A stretch of 64,000 bases of DNA from positions 4,789,001 to 4,853,000 of the forward strand of contig NC_133573.1 of the NCBI RefSeq assembly GCF_048773025.1, read 5' to 3'. The notes beneath the pieces were generated by a model that was given only the letters and a program-made list of their open reading frames with translations, was not told the DNA's origin and ran no database searches. Source of the stretch: Camelus bactrianus (lineage: Eukaryota; Chordata; Mammalia; Artiodactyla; Camelidae). The position numbers were made by a program, and so were the translations under genes. How positions within the stretch are numbered: the first letter of the stretch is position 1; every line of letters starts with the position of its first letter. Below, piece after piece: positions 9,401 to 23,000 of the stretch.

Positions 9401-12400
9401 CTAGTACCTCCCCATATATATGCATGGAATGGAGTTTGCAACTGAAAAGAAACTTTGTGTTCCTAACAAGCTAGGTGAAGGACGGCTTTCACACACACTT
9501 ATCTCTCAGAACTGAGCAAGTGGAGAGACGTTCGTTCATCTAGCACCAATGGAACGGGTTGCAGGAGACACTTTTTCTCTGCTTTCTCAGTCTGTTTCCT
9601 AGTGCCGGTTTGAAGTTCCTGCAGTTTTCACTGTCAAACCGATTTGGAGCTTGTACCTCCCCATATATATGTATGGAATGGAGTTTGCAACTGAAAAGAA
9701 ACTTTGTGTTCCCAACAAGCTAGGTGAAGGACGGCTTTCACACACACTTATCTCTCAGAACTGAGCAAGTGGAGAGACGTTCGTTCATCTAGCACCAAGG
9801 GAACGGGTTGCAGGAGACACTTTTTCTCTGCTTTCTCAGTCTGTTTCCTAGTGCCGGTTTGAAGATCCTGCAGTTTTCACTGTAAAACCGAGTTGGAGCT
9901 TGTACCTCCCCATATATATGTATGGAATGGAGTTTGCACCTGAAAAGAAACTTTGTGTTCCCAACAAGCTATGTGAAGGACGGCTTTCACACACACTTTT
10001 CTCTCAGAACTGAGCAAGTGGAGGGACGTTCATTCATCTAGCAACAAGGGAACGGGTTGCAGGAGACACTTTTTCTCTGCTTTCTCAGTCTGTTTCCTAG
10101 TGCCGGTTTGAAGTTCCTGCAGTTTTCACTGTCAAACAGTGTTGGAGCTAGTACCTCCCCATATATATGTATGGAATGGAGTTTGCAACTGAAAAGAAAC
10201 TTTGTGTTCCCAACAAGCTAGGTGAAGTACGGCTTTCACACACACTTATCCCTCAGAACTTAGCAAGTGGAGAGACGTTCGTTCATCTAGCACCAAGGGA
10301 ACGGGTTGCAGGAGACACTTTTTCTCTGCTTTCTCAGTCTGTTTCCTAGTGCTGGTTTGAAGTTCCTGCTGTTTTCACTGTCAAACCGAGTTGGAGCTAG
10401 TACCTCCCCATATATATGTATGGAATGGAGTTTGCAACTGAAAAGAAACTTTGTGTTCCCAACAAGCTAGGTGAAGGACGGCTTTCACACACACTTATCT
10501 CTCAGAACTGAGCAAGTGGAGAGACGTTCGTTCATCTAGCACCAAGGGAACGGGTTGCAGGAGACACTTTTTCTCTGCTTTCTCAGTCTGTTTCCTAGTG
10601 CCGGTTTGAAGTTCCTGCAGTTTTCACTGTCAAACCGAGTTGGAGCTACTACCTCCCCATATATATGTATGGAATTATAGTGCAACTGAAAAGAAACTTT
10701 GTGTTCCCAACAATCTAGGTGAAGGACGGCTTTCACACACACTTATCTCTCAGAACTGAGCAAGTGGAGAGACGTTCGTTCATCTAGCACCAAGGGAACG
10801 GGTTGCAGGAGACACTTTTTCTCTGCTTTCTCAGTCTGTTTCCTAGTGCCGGTTTGAAATTCCTGCAGTTTTCACTGACAAACCGAGTTGGAGCTACTAC
10901 CTCCCCATATATATGTATGGAATGGAGTTTGCAACTGAAAAGAAACTTTGTGTTCCCAACAAGCTAGGTGAAGGACGGCTTTCACACACACTTATCTCTC
11001 AGAACTGAGCAAGTGGAGAGACGTTCGTTCATCTAGCACCAAGGGAACGGGTTGAAGGAGGCACTTTTTCTCTGCATTCTCTGTCTGTTTCCTAGTGCCG
11101 GTTTAAAGTTCCTGCAGTTTTCACTGTCAAACCGAGTTGGAGCTACTACCTCCCCATATATATGTATGGAATGGAGTTTGCACCTGAAAAGAAACTTTGT
11201 GTTCCCAACAAGCTAGGTGAAGGACGGCTTTCACACACACTTATCTCTCAGAACTGAGCAAGTGGAGAGACGTTCGTTCATCTAGCACCAAGGGAACGGG
11301 TTGCAGGAGACACTTTTTCTCTGCTTTCTCAGTCTGTTTCCTAGTGCCGGTTTGAAGTTCCTGCAGTTTTCACTGTCAAACCGAGTTGGAGCTAGTACCT
11401 CCCCATATATATGTATGGAATGGATTTTGCAACTGAAAAGAAACTTTGTGTTCCCAACAAGCTAGGTGAAGGACGGCTTTCAAACACACTTATCTCTCTG
11501 AACTGAGCAAGTGGAGACACGTTCTTTCATCTAGCACCAAGGGAACGGGTTGCAGGAGACACTTTTTCTCTGCATTCTCAGTCTGTTTCCTAGTGCCGGT
11601 TTGAAGATCCTGCAGTTTTCACTGTAAAACCGAGTTGGAGCTAGTACCTCCCCATATATATGTATGGAATGGAGTTTGCAACTGAAAAGAAACTTTGTGT
11701 TCCCAACAAGCTAGGTGAAGGACGGCTTTCACACACAATTATCTCTCAGAACTGAGCAAGTGGAGGGACGTTCGTTCATCTAGCAACAAGGGAACGGGTT
11801 GCAGGAGACACTTTTTCTCTGCTTTCTCAGTCTGTTTCCTAGTGCCGGTTTGAAGTTCCTGCAGTTTTCACTGTCAAACAGTGTTGGAGCTAGTACCTCC
11901 CCATATATATGTATGGAATGGAGTTTGCAACTGAAAAGAAACTTTGTGTTCCCAACAAGCTAGGTGAAGGACGGCTTTCACACACACTTATCTCTCAGAA
12001 CTTAGCAAGTGGAGAGACGTTCGTTCATCTAGCACTAAGGGAACGGGTTGCAGGAGACATTTTTTCTCTGCTTTCTCAGTCTGTTTCCTAGTGCCGGTTT
12101 GAAGTTCCTGCTGTTTTCACTGTCAAACCGAGTTGGAGCTAGTACCTCCCCATATATATGTATGGAATGGAGTTTGCAACTGAAAAGAAACTTTGTGTTC
12201 CCAACAAGCTAGGTGAAGGACGGCTTTCACACACACTTATCTCTCAGAACTGAGCAAGTGGAGAGACGTTCGTTCATCTAGCACCAAGGGAATGGGTTGC
12301 AGGAGACACTTTTTCTCTGCTTTCTCAGTCTGTTTCCTAGTGCCGGTTTGAAGTTCCTGCAGTTTTCACTGTCAAACCGAGTTGGAGCTAGTACCTCCCC

Positions 12401-12960
12401 ATATATATGTATGGAATGGAGTTTGCAACTGAAAAGAAACTTTGTGTTCCCAACAAGCTAGGTGAAGGGCGGCTTTCAAACACACTTATCTCTCTGAACT
12501 GAGCAAGTGGAGAGACGTTCGTTCATCTAGCACCAAGGGAACGGGTTGCAGGAGACACTTTTTCTCTGCTTTCTCAGTCTGTTTCCTAGTGCCGTTTTGA
12601 AGATCCTGCAGTTTTCACTGTAAAACCGAGTTGGAGCTAGTACCTCCCCATATATATGTATGGAATGGAGTTTGCAACTGAAAAGAAACTTTGTGTTCCC
12701 AACAAGCTAGGTGAAGGACGGCTTTCACACACAATTATCTCTCAGAACTGAGCAAGTGGAGGGACTTTCGTTCATCTAGCAACAAGATAACGGGTTGCAG
12801 GAGACACTTTTTCTCTGCTTTCTCAGTCTGTTTCCTAGTGCCGGTTTGAAGTTCCTGCAGTTTTCACTGTCAAACAGTGTTGGAGCTAGTACCTCCCCAT
12901 ATATATGTATGGAATGGAGTTTGCAACTGAAAAGAAACTTTGTGTTCCCAACAAGCTAGG
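6481..12960. repeat. Array segment 2: 10-, 7- and 4-monomer duplications
   Basis: About 26 monomers. Block 6,481-7,218 recurs at 8,971-9,708 (2,490 bp, 10 monomers), sharing accaagagaacgg, gctttctcacac, atgcatgg, gttcctaacaag, caccaatggaac and cgatttgg. The variant gagggac with a nearby agcaacaag occurs at 10,021, 11,763 and 12,759, offsets of 1,742 (7 monomers less 1 bp) and 996. A monomer shortened by 1 bp (gaattatag) lies at about 10,674. Only satellite sequence is present. Confidence 0.87.
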
Positions 12961-15900
12961 TGAAGGACGGCTTTCACACACACTTATCTCTCAGAACTGA
13001 GCAAGTGGAGTGACGTTCGTTCATCTAGCAACAAGGGAACGGGTTGCAGGAGACACTTTTTCTCTGCTTTCTCAGTCTGTTTCCTAGTGCCGGTTTGACG
13101 TTCCTGCAGTTTTCACTGTAAAACCGAGTTGGAGCTAGTACCTCCCCATATATATGTATGGAATGGAGTTTGCAACAGAAAAGAAACTTTGTGTTCCCAA
13201 CAAGCTAGGTGAAGGACGGCTTTCACACACACTTATCTCTCAGAACTAAGTGGAGAGACGTTCGTTCATCTAGCACCAAGGGAACGGGTTGCAGGAGACA
13301 CTTTTTCTCTGCTTTCTCAGTCTGTTTCCTAGTGCCGGTTTGAAGTTCCTGCAGTTTTCACTGTCAAACCGAGTTGGAGCTAGTACCTCCCCATATATAT
13401 GTATGGAATGGAGTTTGCAACTGAAAAGAAACTTTGTGTTCCCAACAAGCTAGGTGAAGGACGGCTTTCACACACACATATCTCTCAGAACTGAGCAAGT
13501 GGAGAGACGTTCGTTCATGTAGCACCAAGGGAACGGGTTGCAGGAGACACTTTTTCTCTGCTTTCTCAGTCTGTTTCCTAGTGCCGGTTTGAAATTCCTG
13601 CTGTTTTCACTGTCAAACCGTGTTGGAGCTAGTACCTCCCCATATATATGTATGGAATGGAGTTTGCAACTGAAAAGAATCTTTGTGTTCCCAACAAGCT
13701 AGTTGAAGGACGGCTTTCACACACACTTATCTCTCAGAACTGAGCAAGTGGAGAGACGTTCGTTCATCTAGCACCAAGGGAACGGGTTGCAGGAGACACT
13801 ATTTCTCTGCTTTCTCAGTCTGTTTCCTAGTGCCGGTTTGAAGTTCCTGCAGTTTTCACTGTCAAACCGAGTTGGAGCTACTACCTCCCCATATATATGT
13901 ATGGAATGGAGTTTGCAACTGAAAAGAAACTTTGTGTTCCCAACAAGCTAGGTGAAGGACGGCTTTCACACACACTTATCTCTCAGAACTGAGCAAGTGG
14001 AGAGACGTTCGTTCATCTAGCACCAAGGGAACGGGTTGCAGGAGACACTTTTTCTCTGCTTTCTCAGTCTGTTTCCTAGTGCCGGTTTGAAGTTCCTGCA
14101 GTTTTCACTGTCAAACCGAGTTGGAGCTAGTACCTCCCCATATATATGTATGGAATGGAGTTTGCAACTGAAAAGAAACTTTGTGTTCCCAACAAGCTAG
14201 GTGAAGGACGGCTTTCACACACACTTATCACTCAGAACTGAGCAAGTGGAGAGACGTTCGTTCATCTAGCACCAAGGGAACGGGTTGCAGGAGACACTTT
14301 TTCTCTGCTTTCTCAGTCTGTTTCCTAGTGCCGGTTTGAAGTTCCTGCAGTTTTCACTGTCAAACCGAGTTGGAGCTAGTACCTCCCCATATATATGTAT
14401 GGAATGGAGTTTGCAACTGAAAAGAAACTTTGTGTTCCCAACAAGCTAGGTGAAGGACGGCTTTCACACACACTTATCACTCAGAACTGAGCAAGTGGAG
14501 AGACGTTCGTTCATCTAGCACCAAGGGAACGGGTTGCAGGAGACACTTTTTCTCTGCTTTCTCAGTCTGTTTCCTAGTGCCGGTTTGAAGTTCCTGCAGT
14601 TTTCACTGTAAAACCGAGTTGGAGCTACTACCTCCCCATATATGTGTATGGAATGGAGTTTGCAACTGAAAAGAAACTTTGTGTTCCCAACAAGCTAGGT
14701 GAAGGACGGCTTTCACACACACTTATCTCTCAGAACTGAGCAAGTGGAGAGACGTTCGTTCATCTAGCACCAAGGGAACGGGTTGCAGGAGTCACTTTTT
14801 CTCTGCTTTCTCAGTCTGTTTCCTAGTGCCGGTTTGAAGTTCCTGCAGTTTTCACTGTCAAGCCGAGTTCGAGCTAGTACTTCCCCATATATATGTATGG
14901 AATGGAGTTTGCAACTGAAAAGAAACTTTGTGTTCCCAACAAGCTAGGTGAAGGACGGCTTTCACACACACTTATCTCTCAGAACTGAGCAAGTGGAGAG
15001 ACGTTCGTTCATCTAGCACCAAGGGAACGGGTTGCAGGAGACACTTTTTCTCTGCTTTCTCAGTCTGTTTCCTAGTGCCGGTTTGAAGTTCCTGCTGTTT
15101 TCACTGTCAAACCGAGTTGGAGCTAGTACCTCCCCATATATATGTATGGAATGGAGTTTGCAACTGAAAAGAAACTTTGTGTTCCCAACAAGCTAGGTGA
15201 AGGACGGCTTTCACACACACTTATCTGTCAGAACTGAGCAAGTGGAGAGACTTTCGTTCATCTAGCACCAAGGGAACGGGTTGCAGGAGACACTTTTTCT
15301 CTGCTTTCTCAGTTTGTTTCCTAGTGCCGGTTTGAAGATCCTGCAGTTTTCACTGTAAAACCGAGTTGGAGCTAGTACCTCCCCATATATATGTATGGAA
15401 TGGAGTTTGCAACTGAAAAGAAACTTTGTGTTCCCAAAAAGCTAGGTGAAGGACGGCTTTCACACACACTTATCTCTCAGAACTGAGCAAGTGGAGTGAC
15501 GTTCGTTCATCTAGCAACAAGGGAACGGGTTGCAGGAGACACTTTTTCTCTGCTTTCTCAGTCTGTTTCCTAGTGCCGGTTTGACGTTCCTGCAGTTTTC
15601 ACTGTAAAACCGAGTTGGAGCTAGTACCTCCCCATATATATGTATGGAATGGAGTTTGCAACAGAAAAGAAACTTTGTGTTCCCAACAAGCTAGGTGAAG
15701 GACGGCTTTCACACACACTTATCTCTCAGAACTAAGTGGAGAGACGTTCGTTCATGTAGCACCAAGGGAACGGGTTGCAGGAGACACTTGTTCTCTGCTT
15801 TCTCAGTCTGTTTCCTAGTGCCGGTTTGAAGTTCCTGCAGTTTTCACTGTCAAACCGAGTTGGAGCTAGTACCTCCCCATATATATGTATGGAATGGAGT

Positions 15901-16090
15901 TTGCAACTGAAAAGAAACTTTGTGTTCCCAACAAGCTAGGTGAAGGACGGCTTTCACACACACTTATCTCTCAGAACTGAGCAAGTGGAGAGACGTTCGT
16001 TCATCTAGCACCAAGGGAACGGGTTGCAGGAGTCACTTTTTCTCTGCTTTCTCAGTCTGTTTCCTAGTGCCGGTTTGAAGTTCCTGCAGT
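12961..16090. repeat. Array segment 3: duplicated patch marked by a 4-bp deletion
   Basis: The string actaagtgg, which lacks 4 bp relative to actgagcaagtgg, occurs only at 13,245 and 15,731. The same two places share gtggagtgacg (tgacg at 13,011, tgac at 15,497), gtttgacgttcc and gcaacagaaaag, so the block is duplicated with an offset of 2,486 bp (10 monomers less 4). A pair of adjacent near-identical monomers with cttatcactcag begins near 14,091. The marker tcaagccgagttcg first appears at 14,858. The rest is ordinary satellite monomer. Confidence 0.87.
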
Positions 16091-18335
16091 TTTCACTGTC
16101 AAGCCGAGTTCGAGCTAGTACCTCCCCATATATATGTATGGAATGGAGTTTGCAACTGAAAAGAAACTTTGTGTTCCCAACAAGCTAGGTGAAGGACGGC
16201 TTTCACACACACTTATCTCTCAGAACTGAGCAAGTGGAGAGACGTTCGTTCATCTAGCACCAAGGGAACGGGTTCCAGGAGACACTTTTTCTCTGCTTTC
16301 TCAGTCTGTTTCCTAGTGCCGGTTTGAAGTTCCTGCAGTTTTCACTGTCAAATCGAGTTGGAGCTAGTACCTCCCCATATATATGTATGGAACGGAGTTT
16401 GCAACTGAAAAGAAACTTTGTGTTCCCAACACGCTATGTGAACGGCGGCTTTCACACACAATTATCTCTCATTACTGAGCAAGTGGAGAGACGTTCGTTC
16501 ATCTAGCACCAAGGGAACGGGTTGCAGGAGACACTTTTTCTCTGCTTTCTCAGTCTGTTTCCTAGTGCCGGTTTGAAGTTCCTGCAGTTTTCACTGTCAA
16601 ACCGAGTTGGAGCTAGTACCTACCCATATATATGTATGGAATGGAGTTTGCAACTGAAAAGAAACTTTGTGTTCCCAACAAGCTAGGTGAAGGACGGCTT
16701 TCACACACACTAATCTTCAGAACTGAGCAAGTGGAGAGACGTTCGTTCATCTAGCACCAAGGGAACGGGTTGCAGGAGACACTTTTTCTCTGCTCTCTCA
16801 GTCTGTTTCCTAGTGCCGGTTTGAAGTTCCTGCAGTTTTCACTGTCAAAACGATTTGGAGCTACTACCTCCCCATATATATGTATGGAATGGAGTTTGCA
16901 ACTGAAAAGAAACTTTGTGTACCCAACAAGCTAGGTGAAGGACGGCTTTCACACACACTTATCTCTCAGAACTGAGCAAGTGGAGAGACGTTCGTTCATC
17001 TAGCACCAAGGGAACGGGTTGCAGGAGACACTTTTTCTCTGCTTTCTCAGTCTGTTTCCTAGTGCCGGTTTGAAGTTCCTGCAGTTTTCACTGTCAAACC
17101 GAGTTGGAGCTACTACCTCCCCATATATATGTATGGAATTTAGTTTGAAACTGAAAAGAAACTTTGTGTTCCCAACAAGCTAGGTGAAGGACGGCTTTCA
17201 CACACACTTATCTCTCAGAACTGAGCAAGTGGAGAGACGTTCGTTCATCTAGCACCAAGGGAACGGGTTGCAGGAGACACTATTTCTCTGCTTTCTCAGT
17301 CTGTTTCCTAGTGCCGGTTTGAAGTTCCTGCAGTTTTCACTGTCAAACCGAGTTGGAGCTTGTACCTCCCCATATATATGTATGGAATGGAGTTTGCAAC
17401 TGAAAAGAAACTTTGTGTTCCCAACAAGATAGGTGAAGGACGGCTTTCACACACACTTATCTCTCAGAACTGAGAAAGTGGAGAGAAGTTCGTTCATCTA
17501 GCACCAAGGGAATGGGTTGCAGGAGACACTTTTTCTCTGCTTTCTCAGTATGTTTCCTAGTGCCGGTTTGAAGTTCTTGCAGTTTTCACTGTAAAACCGA
17601 GTTGGAGCTACTACCTCCCCATATATATGTATGGAGTGGAGTTTGCAACTGAAAAGAAACTTTGTGTTCCCAACAAGCTAGGTGAAGGACGGCTTTCACA
17701 CACACTTATCTCTCAGAACTGAGCAAGTGGAGAGACGTTCGTTCATCTAGCACCAAGGGAACGGGTTGCAGGAGACACTTTTTCTCTGCTTTCTCAATCT
17801 GTTTCCTAGTGCCGGTTTGAAGTTCCTGCAGTTTTCACTGTCAAACCGAGTTGGAGGTAGTACCTCCCCATATATATGTATGGAATGGAGTTTGCAACTG
17901 AAAAGAAACTTTGTATTCCCAATAAGCTAGGTGAAGGACGGCTTTCACAGACACTTATCTCTCAGAACTGAGCAAGTGGAGAGACTTTCATTCATCTAGC
18001 ACCAAGGGAACGGGTTGCAGGAGACACTTTTTCTCTGCTTTCTCAGACTGTTTCCTAGTGCCGGTTTCAAGTTCCTGCAGTTTTCACTGTAAAACCGAGT
18101 TGGAGCTAGTACCTCCCCATATATATGTATGGAATGGAGTTTGCGACTGAAAAGAAACTTTGTGTTCCCAACAAGCTAGGTGAAGGGCGGCTTTCATACA
18201 CACTTACCTCTCAGAACTGAGCAAGTGGAGAGACGTTCGTTCATCTAGCACCTAGGGAACGGGTTGCAGGAGACACTTTTTCTCTGCTTTCTCAGTCTGT
18301 TTCCTAGTGCAGGTTTGAAGTTCCTGCAGTTTTCA
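16091..18335. repeat. 2,240-bp tandem duplication, copy 1 (9 monomers less 1 bp)
   Basis: tcaagccgagttcg occurs at 16,099 and 18,339, 2,240 bp apart. It is followed in both copies by gggttccagg, tcaaatcgag, gaacggag, acacgctatgtg, caattatctctcattactg and tacctaccca. The left breakpoint falls between about 16,035 and 16,099, because upstream variants (gagtcac and gtgccgg versus gagacac and gtgcagg) do not match. Copy 1 includes two monomers near 16,720-17,470 that copy 2 lacks. Confidence 0.9.
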
Positions 18336-20078
18336 CTGTCAAGCCGAGTTCGAGCTAGTACCTCCCCATATATATGTATGGAATGGAGTTTGCAACTGAA
18401 AAGAAACTTTGTGTTCCCAACAAGCTAGGTGAAGTACGGCTTTCACACACACTTATCTCTCAGAACTGAGCAAGTGGAGAGACGTTCGTTCATCTAGCAC
18501 CAAGGGAACGGGTTCCAGGAGACACTTTTTCTCTGCTTTCTCAGTCTGTTTCCTAGTGCCGGTTTGAAGTTCCTGCAGTTTTCACTGTCAAATCGAGTTG
18601 GAGCTAGTACCTCCCCATATATATGTATGGAACGGAGTTTGCAACTGAAAAGAAACTTTGTGTTCCCAACACGCTATGTGAACGGCGGCTTTCACACACA
18701 ATTATCTCTCATTACTGAGCAAGTGGAGAGACGTTCGTTCATCTAGCACCAAGGGAACGGGTTGCAGGAGACACTTTTTCTCTGCTTTCTCAGTCTGTTT
18801 CCTAGTGCCGGTTTGAAGTTCCTGCAGTTTTCACTGTCAAACCGAGTTGGAGCTAGTACCTACCCATATATATGTATGGAATGGAGTTTGCAACTGAAAA
18901 GAAACTTTGTGTTCCCAACAAGCTAGGTGAAGGACGGCTTTCACACACACTTATCTTCAGAACTGAGCAAGTGGAGAGACGTTCGTTCATCTAGCACCAA
19001 GGGAACGGGTTGCAGGAGACACTTTTTCTCTGCTTTCTCAGTCTGTTTCCTAGTGCCGGTTTGAAGTTCCTGCAGTTTTCACTGTCAAACCGAGTTGGAG
19101 CTACTACCTCCCCATATATATGTATGGAATGGAGTTTGCAACTGAAAAGAAACTTTGTGTTCCCAACAAGATAGGTGAAGGACGGCTTTCACACACACTT
19201 ATCTCTCAGAACTGAGAAAGTGGAGAGAAGTTCGGTCATCTAGCACCAAGGGAATGGGTTGCAGGAGACACTTTTTTTCTGCTTTCTCAGTATGTTTCCT
19301 AGTGCCGGTTTGAAGTTCCTGCAGTTTTCACTGTAAAACCGAGTTGGAGCTACTACCTCCCCATATATATGTATGGAGTGGAGTTTGCAACTGAAAAGAA
19401 ACTTTGTGTTCCCAACAAGCTAGGTGAAGGACGGCTTTCACACACACTTATCTCTCAGAACTGAGCAAGTGGAGAGACGTTCGTTCATCTAGCACCAAGG
19501 GAACGGGTTGCAGGAGACACTTTTTCTCTGCTTTCTCAATCTGTTTCCTAGTGCCGGTTTGAAGTTCCTGCAGTTTTCACTGTCAAACCGAGTTGGAGCT
19601 AGTACCTCCCCATATATATGTATGGAATGGAGTTTGCAACTGAAAAGAAACTTTGTATTCCCAATAAGCTAGGTGAAGGACGGCTTTCACAGACACTTAT
19701 CTCTCAGAACTGAGCAAGTGGAGAGACTTTCATTCATCTAGCACCAAGGGAACGGGTTGCAGGAGACACTTTTTCTCTGCTTTCTCAGACTGTTTCCTAG
19801 TGCCGGTTTGAAGTTCCTGCAGTTTTCACTGTAAAACCGAGTTGGAGCTAGTACCTCCCCATATATATGTATGGAATGGAGTTTGCGACTGAAAAGAAAC
19901 TTTGTGTTCCCAACAAGCTAGGTGAAGGGCGGCTTTCATACACACTTACCTCTCAGAACTGAGCAAGTGGAGAGACGTTCATTCATCTAGCACCTAGGGA
20001 ACGGGTTGCAGGAGACACTTTTTCTCTGCTTTCTCAGTCTGTTTCCTAGTGCCGGTTTGAAGTTCCTGCAGTTTTCAC
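18336..20078. repeat. 2,240-bp tandem duplication, copy 2, two monomers shorter
   Basis: This copy repeats 16,091-18,335 but is contracted. The interval from the tatcttcag marker to gagaaagtgg is 263 bp here (18,951 to 19,214), against 761 bp in copy 1 (16,711 to 17,472). Shared downstream markers are ttctcaatctg, gtattcccaataag, cacagacac, ctcagactg, gtttgcgactg, ttcatacacac and cacctaggg. It then continues into tacctaccca and ctttttgttccc rather than returning to the copy-1 start. Single-base differences such as ttcggtcatc (19,231) are few. Confidence 0.88.
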
Positions 20079-23000
20079 TGTCAAACCGAGTTGGAGCTAG
20101 TACCTACCCATATATATGTATGGAATGGAGTTTGCAACTGAAAAGAAACTTTTTGTTCCCAACAAGCTAGGTGAATAACGGCTTTCACACACACTTATCT
20201 CTCAGAACTGAGCAAGTGGAGAGACGTTCGTTCATCTAGCACCAAGGGAACGGGTTGCAGGAGACACTTTTTCTCTGCTTTCTCAGTCTGTTTCCTAGTG
20301 CCGGTTTGAAGTTCCTGCAGTTTTCACTGTCACACCGAGTTGGAGCTACTACCTCCCCATATATATGTATGGAATGGAGTTTGCAACTGAAAAGAAACTT
20401 TGTGTTCCCAACAAGCTAGGTGAAGGACGGCTTTCACACACACTTATCTCTCAGAACTGAGCAAGTGGAGAGACGTTCGTTCATCTAGCACCAAGGGAAC
20501 GGTTTGCAGGAGACACTTTTTCTCTGCTTTCTCAGTCTGTTTCCTAGTGCCGGTTTGAAGTTCCTGCAGTTTTCACTGTCAAACCGAGTTGGAGCTAGTA
20601 CCTCCCCATATATATGTATGGAATGGAGTTTGCAACTGAAAAGAATCTTTGTGTTCCCAATAAGCTAGGTGAAGGACGGCTTTCACACACACTTATCTCT
20701 CAGAACTGAGCAAGTGGAGAGACGTTCACTCATCTAGCACCAAGGGAACGGGTTGCAGGAGACACTTTTTCTCTGCTTTCTCAGTCTGTTTCCTAGTGCC
20801 GGTTTGAAGTTCCTGCAGTTTTCACTGTAAAACCGAGTTGGAGCTAGTACCTCCCCATATATATGTATGGAATGGAGTTTGCAACTGAAAAGAAACTTTG
20901 TGTTCCCAACAAGCTAGGTGAAGGGCGGCTTTCACACACACTTACCTCTCAGAACTGAGCAAGTGGAGAGACGTTCGTTCATCTAGCACCAAGGGAACGG
21001 GTTGCAGGAGACACTATTTCTCTGCTTTCTCAGTCTGTTTCCTAGTGCCGGTTTGAAGTTCCTGCAGTTTTCACTGTCAAACCGAGTTGGAGCTACTACC
21101 TCCCCATATATATGTATGGAATGGAGTTTGCAACTGAAAAGAAACTTTGTGTTCCCAACAAGCTAGGTGAAGGATGGCTTTCACACACACTTATCTCTCA
21201 GAACTGAGCAATTGGAGAGACGTTCGTTCATCTAGCACCAAGGGAAAGGGTTGCAGGAGACACTTTTTCTCTGCTTTCTCAGTCTGTTTCCTAGTGCCGG
21301 TTTGAAGTTCCTGCAGTTTTCACTGTCAAACCGAGTTGGAGCTACTACCTCCCCATATATATGTATGGAATGGAGTTGGCAACTGAAAAGAAACTTTGTG
21401 TTCCCAACAAGATAGGTGAAGGACGGCTTTCACACACACTTATCTCTCAGAACTGAGCAAGTGGAGAGACGTTCGTTCATCTAGCACCAAGGGAACGGGT
21501 TGCAGGAGACACTTTTTCTCTGCTTTCTCAGTCTGATTCCTAGTGCCGGTTTGAAGTTCCTGCAGTTTTCACTGTCAAACCGAGTTGGAGCTACTACCTC
21601 CCCATATATATGTATGGAGTGTAGTTTGCAACTGAAAAGAAACTTTGTGTTCCCAACAAGCTAGGTGAAGGACGGCTTTCACACACACTTATCTCTCAGA
21701 ACTGAGCAAGTGGAGAGACGTTCGTTCATCTAGCACCAAGGGAACGGTTTGCAGGAGACACTTTTTCTCTGCTTTCTCAGTCTGTTTCCTAGTGCCGGTT
21801 TGAAGTTCCTGCAGTTTTCACTGTCAAACCGAGTTGGAGCTAGTACCTCCCCATATATATGTATGGAATGGAGTTTGCAACTGAAAAGAATCTTTGTGTT
21901 CCCAATAAGCTAGGTGAAGGACGGCTTTCACACACACTTATCTCTCAGAACTGAGCAAGTGGAGAGACGTTCGTTCATCTAGCACCAAGGGAACGGGTTG
22001 CAGGAGACACTATTTCTCTGCTTTCTCAGTCTGTTTCCTAGTGCCGGTTTGAAGTTCCTGCAGTTTTCACTGTAAAACCGAGTTGGAGCTAGTACCTCCC
22101 CATATATATGTATGGAATGGAGTTTGCAACTGAAAAGAAACTTTGTGTTCCCAACAAGCTAGGTGAAGGATGGCTTTCACACACACTTATCTCTCAGAAC
22201 TGAGCAATTGGAGAGACGTTCGTTCATCTAGCACCAAGGGAAAGGGTTGCAGGAGACACTTTTTCTCTGCTTTCTCAGTCTGTTTCCTAGTGCCGGTTTG
22301 AAGTTCCTGCAGTTTTCACTGTCAAACCGAGTTGGAGCTACTACCTCCCCATATATATGTATGGAATGGAGTTGGCAACTGAAAAGAAACTTTGTGTTCC
22401 CAACAAGATAGGTGAAGGACGGCTTTCACACACACTTATCTCTCAGAACTGAGCAAGTGGAGAGACGTTCGTTCATCTAGCACCAAGGGAACGGGTTGCA
22501 GGAGACACTTTTTCTCTGCTTTCTCAGTCTGATTCCTAGTGCCGGTTTGAAGTTCCTGCAGTTTTCACTGTCAAACCGAGTTGGAGCTACTACCTCCCCA
22601 TATATATGTATGGAGTGGAGTTTGCAACTGAAAAGAAACTTTGTGTTCCCAACAAGCTAGGTGAAGGACGGCTTTCACACACACTTATCTCTCAGAACTG
22701 AGCAAGTGGAGAGACGTTCGTTCATCTAGCACCAAGGGAACGGTTTGCAGGAGACACTTTTTCTCTGCTTTCTCAGTCTGTTTCCTAGTGCCGGTTTGAA
22801 GTTCCTGCAGTTTTCACTGTCAAACCGAGTTGGAGCTAGTACCTCCCCATATATATGTATGGAATGGAGTTTGCAACTGAAAAGAATCTTTGTGTTCCCA
22901 ATAAGCTAGGTGAAGGACGGCTTTCACACACATTTATCTCTCAGAACTGAGCAAGTGGAGAGACGTTCACTCATCTAGCACCAAGGGAACGGGTTGCAGG

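Noticed and set aside
10536-10742. Minus-strand open frames of 65-68 codons (also 25,216-25,413)
   Set aside because: These are the same satellite monomer read in reverse, opened by isolated variants. No domain, signal or partner gene is visible.
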